Part shown: piece by piece, positions 9,974 to 16,273 of the stretch | Layout: each line of letters opens with the position of its first letter | How positions within the stretch are numbered: position 1 is the first letter of the stretch | NCBI RefSeq assembly: GCF_014779795.1 | Contig: NZ_JACXZS010000004.1 | Span: 62,001-126,000, forward strand | Length of the DNA: 64,000 bases | DNA from: Microbacterium helvum | GTDB lineage: Bacteria; Actinomycetota; Actinomycetes; Actinomycetales; Microbacteriaceae | Direction: 5' to 3' | Translations under genes and position numbers: made by a program | Notes under the pieces: model-generated | Database searches by the model: none | What the model saw: only the letters and a program-made list of their open reading frames with translations | Told to the model about the DNA's origin: nothing

Positions 9974-11398
9974 TCAGACCACCGCGCCGACGTGTGCGTC
10001 GATGACCGACGGCGCGCCGGCGCGCACGGCCGCCCACGAATCGGCGAGCACCCGCGCGGCGCGCACCATGTCGTCGGGCGGAGACGTGAACGGCACCCGC
10101 AGATGACGGTCATGACCGCCCTCGATCGAGAAGCGCGAGCCCGCAGTCAGGAGGACGCCGCGAGCGCGCGCCTCCATCACCAGCGCCGAACTGAGCGGCG
10201 CATCCAGTTCGATCCACAGCGCGACACCGCCGTGCACGTCGGGAATGCGCCAGGACGGCAGATGCTGCCGCAGTGCGCCGACGACGGCATCCCTTCCTGC
10301 GCGCAGCAGATCCGAGCGCTGCGCCACGATCGCATCGAAGTCGCCGAGCAGCCGGGCCGCGATCGCCTGCTCGAACTCCGGCGTGCCGAGATCGTGCGCG
10401 GGTCTCGCCGCGACCAGCCGCCGGATGAGCTCTCCGTCGGCCCGCACCCAGCCGACGCGCAGGCCGCCCCACACGGTCTTGCCGAGCGACCCGATCCGCA
10501 CGACCGTCCCCGGCTCCGCCCCCTGGAATCCCGCCGCGACCGGGCCGCGATCGATGTCGAGGTCGGCCGTCGTCTCGTCGAGCACGAGCACCGTGCCGGC
10601 CCGCTCGCCCGCGGTGAGGACCGCCGCACGCTCGGCCGTGCTCATGCTGCGGCCGGTGGGGTTCTGGAAGTCCGGCATCAGGTATGCCATGACCGGGAGA
10701 GTCCGGGCGAAGACCTGCTCGGCGCGGTCGATGTCCCAGCCGTCGTCGGTGGTCACGGGCACCCCGACGAGGCGACCCCCGGCGCGCCGCAGGGCGTCGA
10801 CGGCGTGCGGGTACGTCGGCGTCTCGACCACGACGCGATCGCCGCGCCCGAGCAGCACCGACGACACCAGGTGGATGGCGCTCTGGGCACCGGTCGTGAC
10901 GAGCACCTCGTCGGGCGACGTCGGTATGCCGCGTTCGGCGTAGCGGCGGGCGATCTCCTCGCGCAGCTCGATCCCTCCGAGCACGTCGTACCCGACCCGC
11001 GAGATGAGTGCCGCAGCACCCGTGGCCGCGTCCGCCATGACACCGGCGAGCCCGGGCCATGCCGGCGGACTGGCCTGCTGAAGGTCGATCATGCCGGGCG
11101 CGGCGGTGGCGCGCCCGGTGTCACGGTGGCCGACGGGCAGGGTCACGCTGCCCGAACCGCGCAGGCTCGCGATGTGCCCGGTCTCGCGCAGGCTGCGGTA
11201 CGCGGCGGCGACGGTGCTGCGACTCACGTGGAGGGCGGCGGCCAGCTCGCGCTCGGCAGGCAGCGTCGTCCGCGGAGCCAGTCGATTGTCGAGGCACAGC
11301 AGACGGATGCCGTCGGCCAGCGCCTCGTAGGCGGGCTCGCGCGTGCGCCACCCGCCGAGCGAGAGGGCAAGGGCACGAGCCGAGACACGGGAGTCCAT
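9974..11398 (-). CDS. MocR-type transcriptional regulator (GntR HTH fused to aminotransferase fold)
   Basis: 474 residues. A GntR winged helix lies at about 22-95 (LPAERELAAALHVSRSTVAAAYRSL), followed by a fold-type I PLP aminotransferase domain (VTTGAQSAIHLVSSVL; LMPDFQNPTGRSM; VLDETTADLDI; the Schiff-base Lys in IGSLGKTVWGGLRVGW). MocR proteins sense PLP or an amino compound and usually control a neighbouring gene. Here the neighbour is the divergent YczE-like membrane protein gene, 43 bases away. The transcript appears leaderless. The effector is unknown. Confidence 0.93.
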   Translation of the reverse strand: MDSRVSARALALSLGGWRTREPAYEALADGIRLLCLDNRLAPRTTLPAERELAAALHVSRSTVAAAYRSLRETGHIASLRGSGSVTLPVGHRDTGRATAAPGMIDLQQASPPAWPGLAGVMADAATGAAALISRVGYDVLGGIELREEIARRYAERGIPTSPDEVLVTTGAQSAIHLVSSVLLGRGDRVVVETPTYPHAVDALRRAGGRLVGVPVTTDDGWDIDRAEQVFARTLPVMAYLMPDFQNPTGRSMSTAERAAVLTAGERAGTVLVLDETTADLDIDRGPVAAGFQGAEPGTVVRIGSLGKTVWGGLRVGWVRADGELIRRLVAARPAHDLGTPEFEQAIAARLLGDFDAIVAQRSDLLRAGRDAVVGALRQHLPSWRIPDVHGGVALWIELDAPLSSALVMEARARGVLLTAGSRFSIEGGHDRHLRVPFTSPPDDMVRAARVLADSWAAVRAGAPSVIDAHVGAVV

Positions 11399-11441
11399 GG
11401 AGCCAGCCTAGTGACATTGGACTGCTTGCGACGAGCCAATT
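11399..11441. promoter_or_regulatory. Divergent MocR/YczE control region
   Basis: Very short intergenic region. A TAGGCT -10 box for the MocR gene lies at 11405-11410 on the minus strand, 6 bases before its ATG. ATTGGA occurs at 11416-11421 and again at 11447-11452 (just inside the facing gene), with CCAAT at 11436-11440 in opposite orientation. These could be half-sites for the MocR protein; the assignment rests on position and repetition only. Confidence 0.4.
11405..11410 (-). promoter_or_regulatory. -10 box (TAGGCT) of the MocR gene leaderless promoter
   Basis: Minus-strand TAGGCT 6 bases before ATG 11398. Confidence 0.65.
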
Positions 11442-12119
11442 GTGCGATTGGATGGGTGCATGCCTCGCCGTGTCCCCCAGCTCGTGATCGGCCTGTTCCT
11501 GTACGGGGCCGGCTGCGCGCTCACCGTGGAAGCCGGCCTCGGCGTCGACCCGTGGACGGTGTTCGCACAGGGGCTGTCGCTGCGGACCGGCGTCGGGATC
11601 GGCTGGATCACGAACATCGTCGGCTTCTTCGTGCTGCTGCTGTGGATCCCCCTTCGGCAGCGGCCGGGCATCGGCACGGTGGCGAACATCCTGCTGGTGG
11701 GCACCAGCATGCAGCTGGTCCTCGGCGTCGTGCCGCCGATCAGCGGAATCCTCGGCCAGGCGGTGACGCTGCTCGCCGGCATCGTGCTGGTGGCGCTGGC
11801 ATCGGGCCTCTACATCGGCGCGCGTTTCGGCCCCGGCCCGCGGGACGGCCTGATGACGGGGCTCAACGCGCGCCTCGGCTGGCCCATCTGGTTGTGCCGC
11901 GCTCTCGTCGAATTGACGGTGCTGGCGATCGGCTGGGTGCTCGGCGGGACCGTCGGCATCGGCACCGTGCTCTTCGCCGTGCTGATCGGTCCTCTCGTGC
12001 ATGTCGCGCTTCCGCTGCTCGACACGCGCCCGAGGCGTCGCACGGCGACGGACGGTGAATACGCCGGCGCCGCGGATGCGATCACCGCCACCGACCCGGC
12101 GCCCGAGCCGGCCCCCTGA
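11442..12119 (+). CDS. YczE/YitT-like membrane protein, possible MocR target
   Basis: 225 residues from GTG 11442, or 219 from ATG 11460, which I consider at least as likely. Five or six hydrophobic helices are visible (QLVIGLFLYGAGCALTVEAG, ITNIVGFFVLLLWIPL, a Gly/Val-rich helix near 85, VTLLAGIVLVALASGLYIGA, and two C-terminal ones), with GVDPWTVFAQG and GPGPRDGLM in loops, as in YczE-family proteins. Such genes are often divergent from MocR regulators, as here. The transported substrate is unknown; export or uptake of an amino compound or vitamin B6 vitamer is speculation. The tail after residue 200 is polar. Confidence 0.78.
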   Translation: MRLDGCMPRRVPQLVIGLFLYGAGCALTVEAGLGVDPWTVFAQGLSLRTGVGIGWITNIVGFFVLLLWIPLRQRPGIGTVANILLVGTSMQLVLGVVPPISGILGQAVTLLAGIVLVALASGLYIGARFGPGPRDGLMTGLNARLGWPIWLCRALVELTVLAIGWVLGGTVGIGTVLFAVLIGPLVHVALPLLDTRPRRRTATDGEYAGAADAITATDPAPEPAP

Positions 12120-12171
12120 CGCGATTCGTCGCGTCCGGCGAGTGCCGGCCACAACCACCGCGACGGCGGGC

Positions 12172-12384
12172 TCAGTGCTCCTGGAATTGCGGCCAGTCGC
12201 TCCCCGGCGTCATGCGAGCGTGAAGCGCGCTCTTGGCGATCTCCATCGTGGGATACGTGCCAGCCGCCTGGTCGGCGCCGGCCATGGTGACGGTGTACCC
12301 GTCGTCGTCCTTGCGGATGCTTCCGACGACGCCGCCGGCGCCGAAGGCGACCCACAGCGGGTGGTGCGTCCGCGTGGTGCTCAT
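12172..12384 (-). CDS. Small conserved-looking hypothetical protein (70 aa)
   Basis: MSTTRTHHPLWVAF followed by alternating strands (VVGSIRKDDDGYTVTMAG) and a short amphipathic helix (TMEIAKSALHARM). This looks like a one-domain protein resembling a small beta sheet plus helix, such as DUF1508-like or DRBM-like mini-folds, but no family is assigned. ATG 12384 is preceded by GAAAGGAG at a proper distance. It lies between a convergent membrane protein gene and tRNA-Arg. Confidence 0.6.
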   Translation of the reverse strand: MSTTRTHHPLWVAFGAGGVVGSIRKDDDGYTVTMAGADQAAGTYPTMEIAKSALHARMTPGSDWPQFQEH

Positions 12385-12508
12385 CGTGAACTCCTTTCGA
12401 GGCCTCCGATGCCGACGCTACGCCCACCCCTGACAACATGCCAGTGGCCCTGAGAAGCCAGAGTCCGCGGCGGTGTCGCGCAACCGGGTAATCTGGGAAC
12501 TCACCCTT

Positions 12509-12581
12509 CCCTCCGTAGCTCAGGGGACAGAGCGAGCGGTTTCTACCCGCCAGGTCGGGGGTTCGAATCCTCCCGGGGGGG
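12509..12581 (+). tRNA. tRNA-Arg (anticodon UCU)
   Basis: 73-base cloverleaf. Acceptor 12509-12515 pairs with 12574-12580 (7 pairs, one G-U). The D stem is GCTC/GAGC. The anticodon loop TTTCTAC (12540-12546) has UCU at 12542-12544. The variable loop is AGGTC and the T arm has loop TTCGAAT. Discriminator is G12581 and CCA is not encoded. The top pair of the anticodon stem is an A-C mismatch. It decodes AGA (and probably AGG), codons rare in this genome. An 11-bp hairpin follows at once. Confidence 0.9.
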
Positions 12582-12585
12582 CACC

Positions 12586-12611
12586 GGGGCTCGGCGGAGA
12601 CGCCGAGCCCC
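12586..12611 (+). terminator. Terminator hairpin after tRNA-Arg
   Basis: 11-bp perfect stem (12586-12596 with 12601-12611), GAGA tetraloop, then TTAT. It begins 4 bases after the tRNA body and should end the tRNA transcript before orn. Confidence 0.8.
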
Positions 12612-12657
12612 TTATCCGGGCACCGCGATGTCGGAGCCCGCCACGAGGATGGAGCAC

Positions 12658-13284
12658 ATGGTGGGGGCATCCGACAACGATCGCCTGGTGTGGATCGACT
12701 GCGAGATGACGGGACTCGACCTCGCAGTCGACGAGCTCGTCGAGATCGCCGTCATCGTGACCGACTTCGAACTGCGCCTGCTCGATCCCGGGTTCCACGT
12801 GGTGATCAAGCCCGACGCGTCGGCGCTCGAGCACATGAACGAGTTCGTGACGAACATGCACCGCTCCTCCGGGCTGCTCGATGAGATCCCGCACGGCGTC
12901 ACCGTGGCCGACGCCGAGTTCCAGGTGCTCGAGTACATCCAGCGCTTCGTCCCTCTCGAGGGCAAGGCGCCGCTGGCCGGCAACACGATCGGCACGGACC
13001 GGATGTTCCTCGCGAAGTACATGCCGCGTGTGGACCACTGGCTGCACTACCGCAATGTCGACGTCTCCAGCATCAAAGAGCTCGCTCGCCGCTGGTATCC
13101 GCGCGCGTACATCCATGCACCCGCGAAGGACGGCGGCCACCGCGCCCTCGCAGACATCATCGAGTCGGTCAGAGAGCTCGCGTACTACCGTCAGGCGGTC
13201 TTCGTGCCGGAGCCCGGACCGACCAGCGATGGGGCACGGGCGGCCGCCGCCGCCGCCGTGTCATCGTTTGCCCCTGAGGTGTGA
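12658..13284 (+). CDS. orn: Oligoribonuclease
   Basis: 208 residues from ATG 12658. This 3'-5' exonuclease degrades 2-5-nt RNA fragments, including pGpG from cyclic-di-GMP. It has the DEDDh exonuclease fold with D and E in WIDCEMTGLDL, a second Asp in NTIGTDRMFLAKYMP, and the final HxxxxxD in GGHRALADI. The length fits actinobacterial Orn. GAGG at 12645-12648 is 9 bases before this ATG; ATGs at 12628 and 12649 are in frame and possible. The C-terminal 25 residues are Ala-rich. It sits between two tRNA genes. Confidence 0.94.
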   Translation: MVGASDNDRLVWIDCEMTGLDLAVDELVEIAVIVTDFELRLLDPGFHVVIKPDASALEHMNEFVTNMHRSSGLLDEIPHGVTVADAEFQVLEYIQRFVPLEGKAPLAGNTIGTDRMFLAKYMPRVDHWLHYRNVDVSSIKELARRWYPRAYIHAPAKDGGHRALADIIESVRELAYYRQAVFVPEPGPTSDGARAAAAAAVSSFAPEV

Positions 13285-13321
13285 GAGAATCGTCTGGTTG
13301 CCCGCGCGAGCGGGAAGCATG

Positions 13322-13397
13322 GTGGCTGTAGCTCAGTTGGTAGAGCACCGCGTTGTGGTCGCGGGGGTCGCGGGTTCAAGCCCCGTCAGCCACCCCA
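13322..13397 (+). tRNA. tRNA-His (anticodon GUG)
   Basis: Acceptor GTGGCTG pairs with CAGCCAC; D stem GCTC/GAGC; anticodon stem CCGCG/CGCGG with loop TTGTGGT giving anticodon GUG; T loop TTCAAGC. G13321 is positioned to serve as the genome-encoded G-1 that pairs with discriminator C73, the identity element of tRNA-His. CCA is encoded at 13395-13397. It lies 37 bases after orn and is followed by a strong terminator. Confidence 0.95.
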
Positions 13398-13402
13398 CAG
13401 TG

Positions 13403-13457
13403 AGAAGAGGTCCGGCCCTCGGCGAGTGAGAATCTCGCCGAGGGCCGGACCTCTTCT
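13403..13457. terminator. Bidirectional 24-bp hairpin terminator
   Basis: Perfect 24-bp inverted repeat (13403-13426 with 13434-13457) around a 7-base loop. It starts 5 bases after the CCA of tRNA-His and ends 22 bases from the stop of the convergent lipoprotein gene, so it can end transcripts from both sides. There is no long T run on either side, as is common at high GC. Confidence 0.85.
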
Positions 13458-13479
13458 GCTTCTCCCGACGCCACGCCCG

Positions 13480-14028
13480 TCAGCGCAGCCCTGCGCAGGC
13501 GCTGGCGCCCGAAACGTGGTTGTCCTCGCCTGCCACCCGTGCGCCGTCGCAGTTCAGATCGCCCGCCACGGTGTTGGCGACCAGCGTGGCGTGCTCACCG
13601 CCCGACGCGGTCACGCTGCCGGTCACGGTGCTGTTCTTGAGCACGAGCCCCGCGTTCTGCGTGAGCATCAGGTCGCCCGCGATGGTCACTCTCTGCACGA
13701 CGACCTGTTCGGCACCTGAGATCGTCACCACGCCGCGCAACGACGAGTCGATGACTTTGACCACTCGATACGCGTCGAGCGTGACGTCGGTGTCGGCCTC
13801 GCGGGACTCGATCACGCAGACATCCGCTTCCGGACCCGCCTGGCACAGCGCAGCGCCCGCCTCCGCGGCGGTCGACGCATCGTCCGATCCGGCGGTCGTC
13901 TCCACCGGCTCAGCGGTGGGTTGCGGCTGCGCGTCGCCGCCGTCGCGCCCGACATCTGCGCCCGCGCAGGCGGTGAGGCCGAGGGCGAGCGTTCCGGCGA
14001 CGAACAGGGCGCACAGCGCGCGAGACAT
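13480..14028 (-). CDS. Secreted lipoprotein with predicted beta-helix-like domain
   Basis: 182 residues. The signal peptide ends in the lipobox LTAC with C21 as the lipid attachment site. A low-complexity acidic/Thr linker follows (about 22-60). From about residue 85 on, short strands recur at a fairly regular spacing (VVTISGAEQVVVQRVTIAGD, LMLTQNAGLVLKNSTVTGSV, TASGGEHATLVANTVAGDLN), the look of a small right-handed parallel beta-helix. Four Cys outside the lipobox could form disulfides. The function is unknown. GAGGA precedes ATG 14028. Confidence 0.78.
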   Translation of the reverse strand: MSRALCALFVAGTLALGLTACAGADVGRDGGDAQPQPTAEPVETTAGSDDASTAAEAGAALCQAGPEADVCVIESREADTDVTLDAYRVVKVIDSSLRGVVTISGAEQVVVQRVTIAGDLMLTQNAGLVLKNSTVTGSVTASGGEHATLVANTVAGDLNCDGARVAGEDNHVSGASACAGLR

Positions 14029-14063
14029 GGATTCCTCGTGGTGCTGCAGTCGGCAAAGCGCCC

Positions 14064-14069
14064 ACCCTA
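14064..14069 (-). promoter_or_regulatory. -10 box (TAGGGT) upstream of the lipoprotein gene
   Basis: Minus-strand TAGGGT about 35 bases before ATG 14028. The transcript would carry a leader with a GAGGA ribosome-binding site. Confidence 0.4.
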
Positions 14070-14161
14070 CCGGCCCTCACCTGAAAGCCCCGTGCTCGAG
14101 CCCCCTCCAGCGGCCCGTCTCGCGACCCGCGCCCACGTCAGCGGGTATCGTGGCAGACGGT

Positions 14162-14509
14162 ATGGAGATGGATGCCGCGACCTTCGAGTCGCTCGTGATC
14201 GACGAGCTCGACGCCCTTCCTGACGACATGGTCGCCGGGCTCGACAACGTCGTCTTCGTGGTGGAGGACCGGCCGGAGGACGGCAGCCTCGACCTTCTGG
14301 GACTGTACGACGGCTGGGCGCTCACGGAGCGCGACCGGTACGGCATCGGCGAGCTCCCCGATCGCATCCTGGTGTACCGCGAACCTCATCTCGCGGTGTG
14401 CGACGACGAGGCAGCACTCCGCGACGAGATCCATACGACGCTCGTCCACGAGATCGCGCACTTCTACGGGATCGATGACGACCGCCTGCACGAGCTGGGA
14501 TGGGCCTGA
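14162..14509 (+). CDS. Small zinc metallopeptidase-like protein (HExxH, MMP-like actinobacterial family)
   Basis: 115 residues with H96-E97-x2-H100 in LVHEIAHFYGI and a downstream acidic stretch and His (DDRLHELGW) that could supply the third ligand. This matches the short minimal-zincin family often encoded beside clpS in actinobacteria; activity is not proven for most members. No signal peptide is seen, so it is probably cytoplasmic. ATG 14162 is chosen; GTG 14150 is in frame. A TATCGT -10-like box at 14146-14151 suggests a very short leader. Its stop overlaps the clpS start by 1 base (TGATG). Confidence 0.85.
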   Translation: MEMDAATFESLVIDELDALPDDMVAGLDNVVFVVEDRPEDGSLDLLGLYDGWALTERDRYGIGELPDRILVYREPHLAVCDDEAALRDEIHTTLVHEIAHFYGIDDDRLHELGWA

Positions 14510-14808
14510 TGACTCCGCTCGCGACGCCGTCGGTAGACGAAGAGCTCGGCCTGGCGAGGCGGACCGATCCCGATCGCCCGTGGCAGACCGTCGTGTGGGA
14601 TGACCCGGTCAACCTGATGAGCTACGTGACGCACGTCTTCCGCGAGTACTTCGGGTTGCCGCGCGCGGAGGCCGAGCGCCTCATGCTCGCCGTCCATCAT
14701 GAAGGTCACGCGGTCGTCTCGCAGGGCGCGCGCGAGCAGATGGAGCTTCACGCACAGGCGATGCACGACTACGGACTCTGGGCCACCGTCAGGCAGGAGC
14801 CCGCGTGA
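14509..14808 (+). CDS. clpS: ATP-dependent Clp protease adaptor ClpS
   Basis: 99 residues. ClpS delivers N-degron substrates to ClpC/ClpA. The core motif is visible: WQTVVWDDPVNLMSYVTHVF, then the Leu-binding pocket helix and LMLAVHHEGHAVVSQGAREQ with ME near the end contacting the Clp N-domain. The start overlaps the metallopeptidase stop by one base; an ATG 9 bases earlier is also in frame. Its own stop overlaps the DUF2017 start (GTGA at 14805). All three genes form one tightly coupled unit. Confidence 0.95.
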   Translation: MTPLATPSVDEELGLARRTDPDRPWQTVVWDDPVNLMSYVTHVFREYFGLPRAEAERLMLAVHHEGHAVVSQGAREQMELHAQAMHDYGLWATVRQEPA

Positions 14809-15296
14809 GCGACCGCGTCGTCGTCCTCGTGCTGGCGCGGATCGAGGCGGCGCACCTGTCCGGTCTGGTGGGTCAGTTCGCCGAGCTGCTCGACGAGTCC
14901 TCGCCGCTCGACGGCGACCCCGCGATCGCCCGGCTGGTGCCCACACCGTATCCCGACGACGACGACGCCGCGCGAGAGTTCCGTTCGGTGACCGAGGCCG
15001 ACCTGCTCACGCGCCGTCGCGCGGACGCCGAGGTCGTCCTGTTCTCGCTCGCGGACGCGGCTCCCGTCTCCGACGATCCGGACGACCCGACGCTCCTGGA
15101 AGAGGTCGAGATCCGGCTCGAGCCCGGATCCGTCCAGGCATGGCTGCGCACGCTCGCGGCCGTGCGACTCGTCCTGGCCTTGCGCCTGGGCGTCACCGAC
15201 GCCGAGGACCACGACGCGCAGAACCCGCGCTTCGGGATCTACGAGTGGCTCGGATATCGGCTCGACGGCCTCGTCGCGGCGGTGGACCGCGACTAG
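14805..15296 (+). CDS. DUF2017 family protein
   Basis: 163 residues, GTG start overlapping the clpS stop by 4 bases. The protein is highly acidic and mostly helical (VLARIEAAHLSGLVGQFAEL; LRTLAAVRLVLALRLGV), ending in FGIYEWLGYRLDGLV, the usual C-terminal motif of this actinobacterial family. Members are almost always next to clpS, and a role in proteolysis or adaptor control is inferred from that neighbourhood only. No catalytic site is visible. Confidence 0.88.
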   Translation: MSDRVVVLVLARIEAAHLSGLVGQFAELLDESSPLDGDPAIARLVPTPYPDDDDAAREFRSVTEADLLTRRRADAEVVLFSLADAAPVSDDPDDPTLLEEVEIRLEPGSVQAWLRTLAAVRLVLALRLGVTDAEDHDAQNPRFGIYEWLGYRLDGLVAAVDRD

Positions 15297-15326
15297 CGGC
15301 CCCCGGCGCAGAGGTTCAGGGCATCC

Positions 15327-15920
15327 TCACGGAACCGGGAACAGGTGCGTCGCAAGACGCATCGGGTCGTCCCTCTCGACGTGTCGCTGCTCCTGCCGGG
15401 CCCAGCGGTCCCAATGCGGCCGGAAAGCGTCCCCGTCGCGGTCCAGGGCCCGCTGCTTGCGCGAGGCGGCCGGCGACTCCAGCCACACGCGCACATCCCC
15501 GAGGCGAGCGGTGGCGGGCGTCAGCATCCCGGCTCCCTCGACGATCAACGGAAGCGACGGGTCGACCGCGTGAGCCTCTGCCGGCTCCCCCATCGTCCAG
15601 TCCCAGCGCTGCCACACGCCGACGACTCCCCGCGCGTGCGGGGTCAGGATCAGTTCCCGAGCCAGCTCCACGCCGTCGTCGAGTCCGTCCCAGCCCGGAT
15701 AGATCGAGTCCAGCGCGACGAGCTGCACGCGCCCGCGAAGGGGCCATCGCGACACGAGCGCTCGCGCGAGCGAGCTCTTGCCGGCTCCGCTGCGCCCGTC
15801 GATAAGAACGACCGGATTGGATGCCGCGACCTGCTCGATCGCCGTCGTCAGATGCCCGACTGCGAGAGCGAGAGACGTCGCGACCGGGTCGGCGTCACTT
15901 CTTGAGGGTGCGGATGACAC
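15327..15920 (-). CDS. P-loop kinase-like ATPase (uridine kinase superfamily)
   Basis: About 197 residues. A Walker A motif (GRSGAGKSSLA, with K48) lies near residue 42, followed by the strand LVALDSIYPGWDGLDDG, which places an acidic substrate site as in nucleoside or pantothenate-type kinases, and LIVEGAGML (Walker B-like) with a later Arg-rich lid (DRDGDAFRPHWDRWARQEQR). The substrate is unknown. The start is uncertain: GTG 15920 overlaps the upstream gene by 26 bases and no clear ribosome-binding site is seen. It is convergent with DUF2017 (30-base gap). Confidence 0.75.
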   Translation of the reverse strand: MSSAPSRSDADPVATSLALAVGHLTTAIEQVAASNPVVLIDGRSGAGKSSLARALVSRWPLRGRVQLVALDSIYPGWDGLDDGVELARELILTPHARGVVGVWQRWDWTMGEPAEAHAVDPSLPLIVEGAGMLTPATARLGDVRVWLESPAASRKQRALDRDGDAFRPHWDRWARQEQRHVERDDPMRLATHLFPVP

Positions 15921-16215
15921 GACTGAGCGCACGCCCGGCGAAGAAGACGAACGGGATCGCGACGGCCAGCAGGGCGATGATGTTCGGCTCGAAACGCAGA
16001 TCGTCGCCCCGGCGGATGTACGCGCCGATCGGGATCGCGTACCCGCCGCCACCGCCTCCGCCGTTGCCGGCCTCGTCAGATCCGCCGCCGAAGCCGGACC
16101 AGGTCACGGCGACGGGGATGAGCGTGACGCCGTCGACGTCCTGCTGCTCGCCGTATGCGCTCTTCACGCCGAAGGACGCCGACTGCTTGCCGAGTTCGAG
16201 TGCGATGTTGGGCAT
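15895..16215 (-). CDS. GerW/YtfJ-like protein
   Basis: 106 residues. ELGKQSASFGVKSAYGE, GVTLIPVAVTWSGFGGGSDE and a Gly-rich stretch, then GGGYAIPIGAYIRRGDDLRF, are the hallmarks of the YtfJ/GerW family named after Bacillus sporulation. The C-terminal quarter (FEPNIIALLAVAIPFVFFAG) is a transmembrane helix with a basic end, so the protein is membrane-anchored. Microbacteriaceae do not form endospores, so the role here is unknown. It overlaps the start of the kinase gene downstream. Confidence 0.82.
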   Translation of the reverse strand: MPNIALELGKQSASFGVKSAYGEQQDVDGVTLIPVAVTWSGFGGGSDEAGNGGGGGGGYAIPIGAYIRRGDDLRFEPNIIALLAVAIPFVFFAGRALSRVIRTLKK

Positions 16216-16273
16216 GGGTCCAACGTACCGGTCGTTCCCGCTCTCGCACAGATCGCGGTCGCGGTCAGACACG

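Noticed and set aside
12509..13397. Possible integration (att) sites at the two tRNA genes
   Set aside because: No integrase gene, no duplicated tRNA 3' end and no foreign-looking DNA next to either tRNA; xerC at 46 kb is a housekeeping recombinase.
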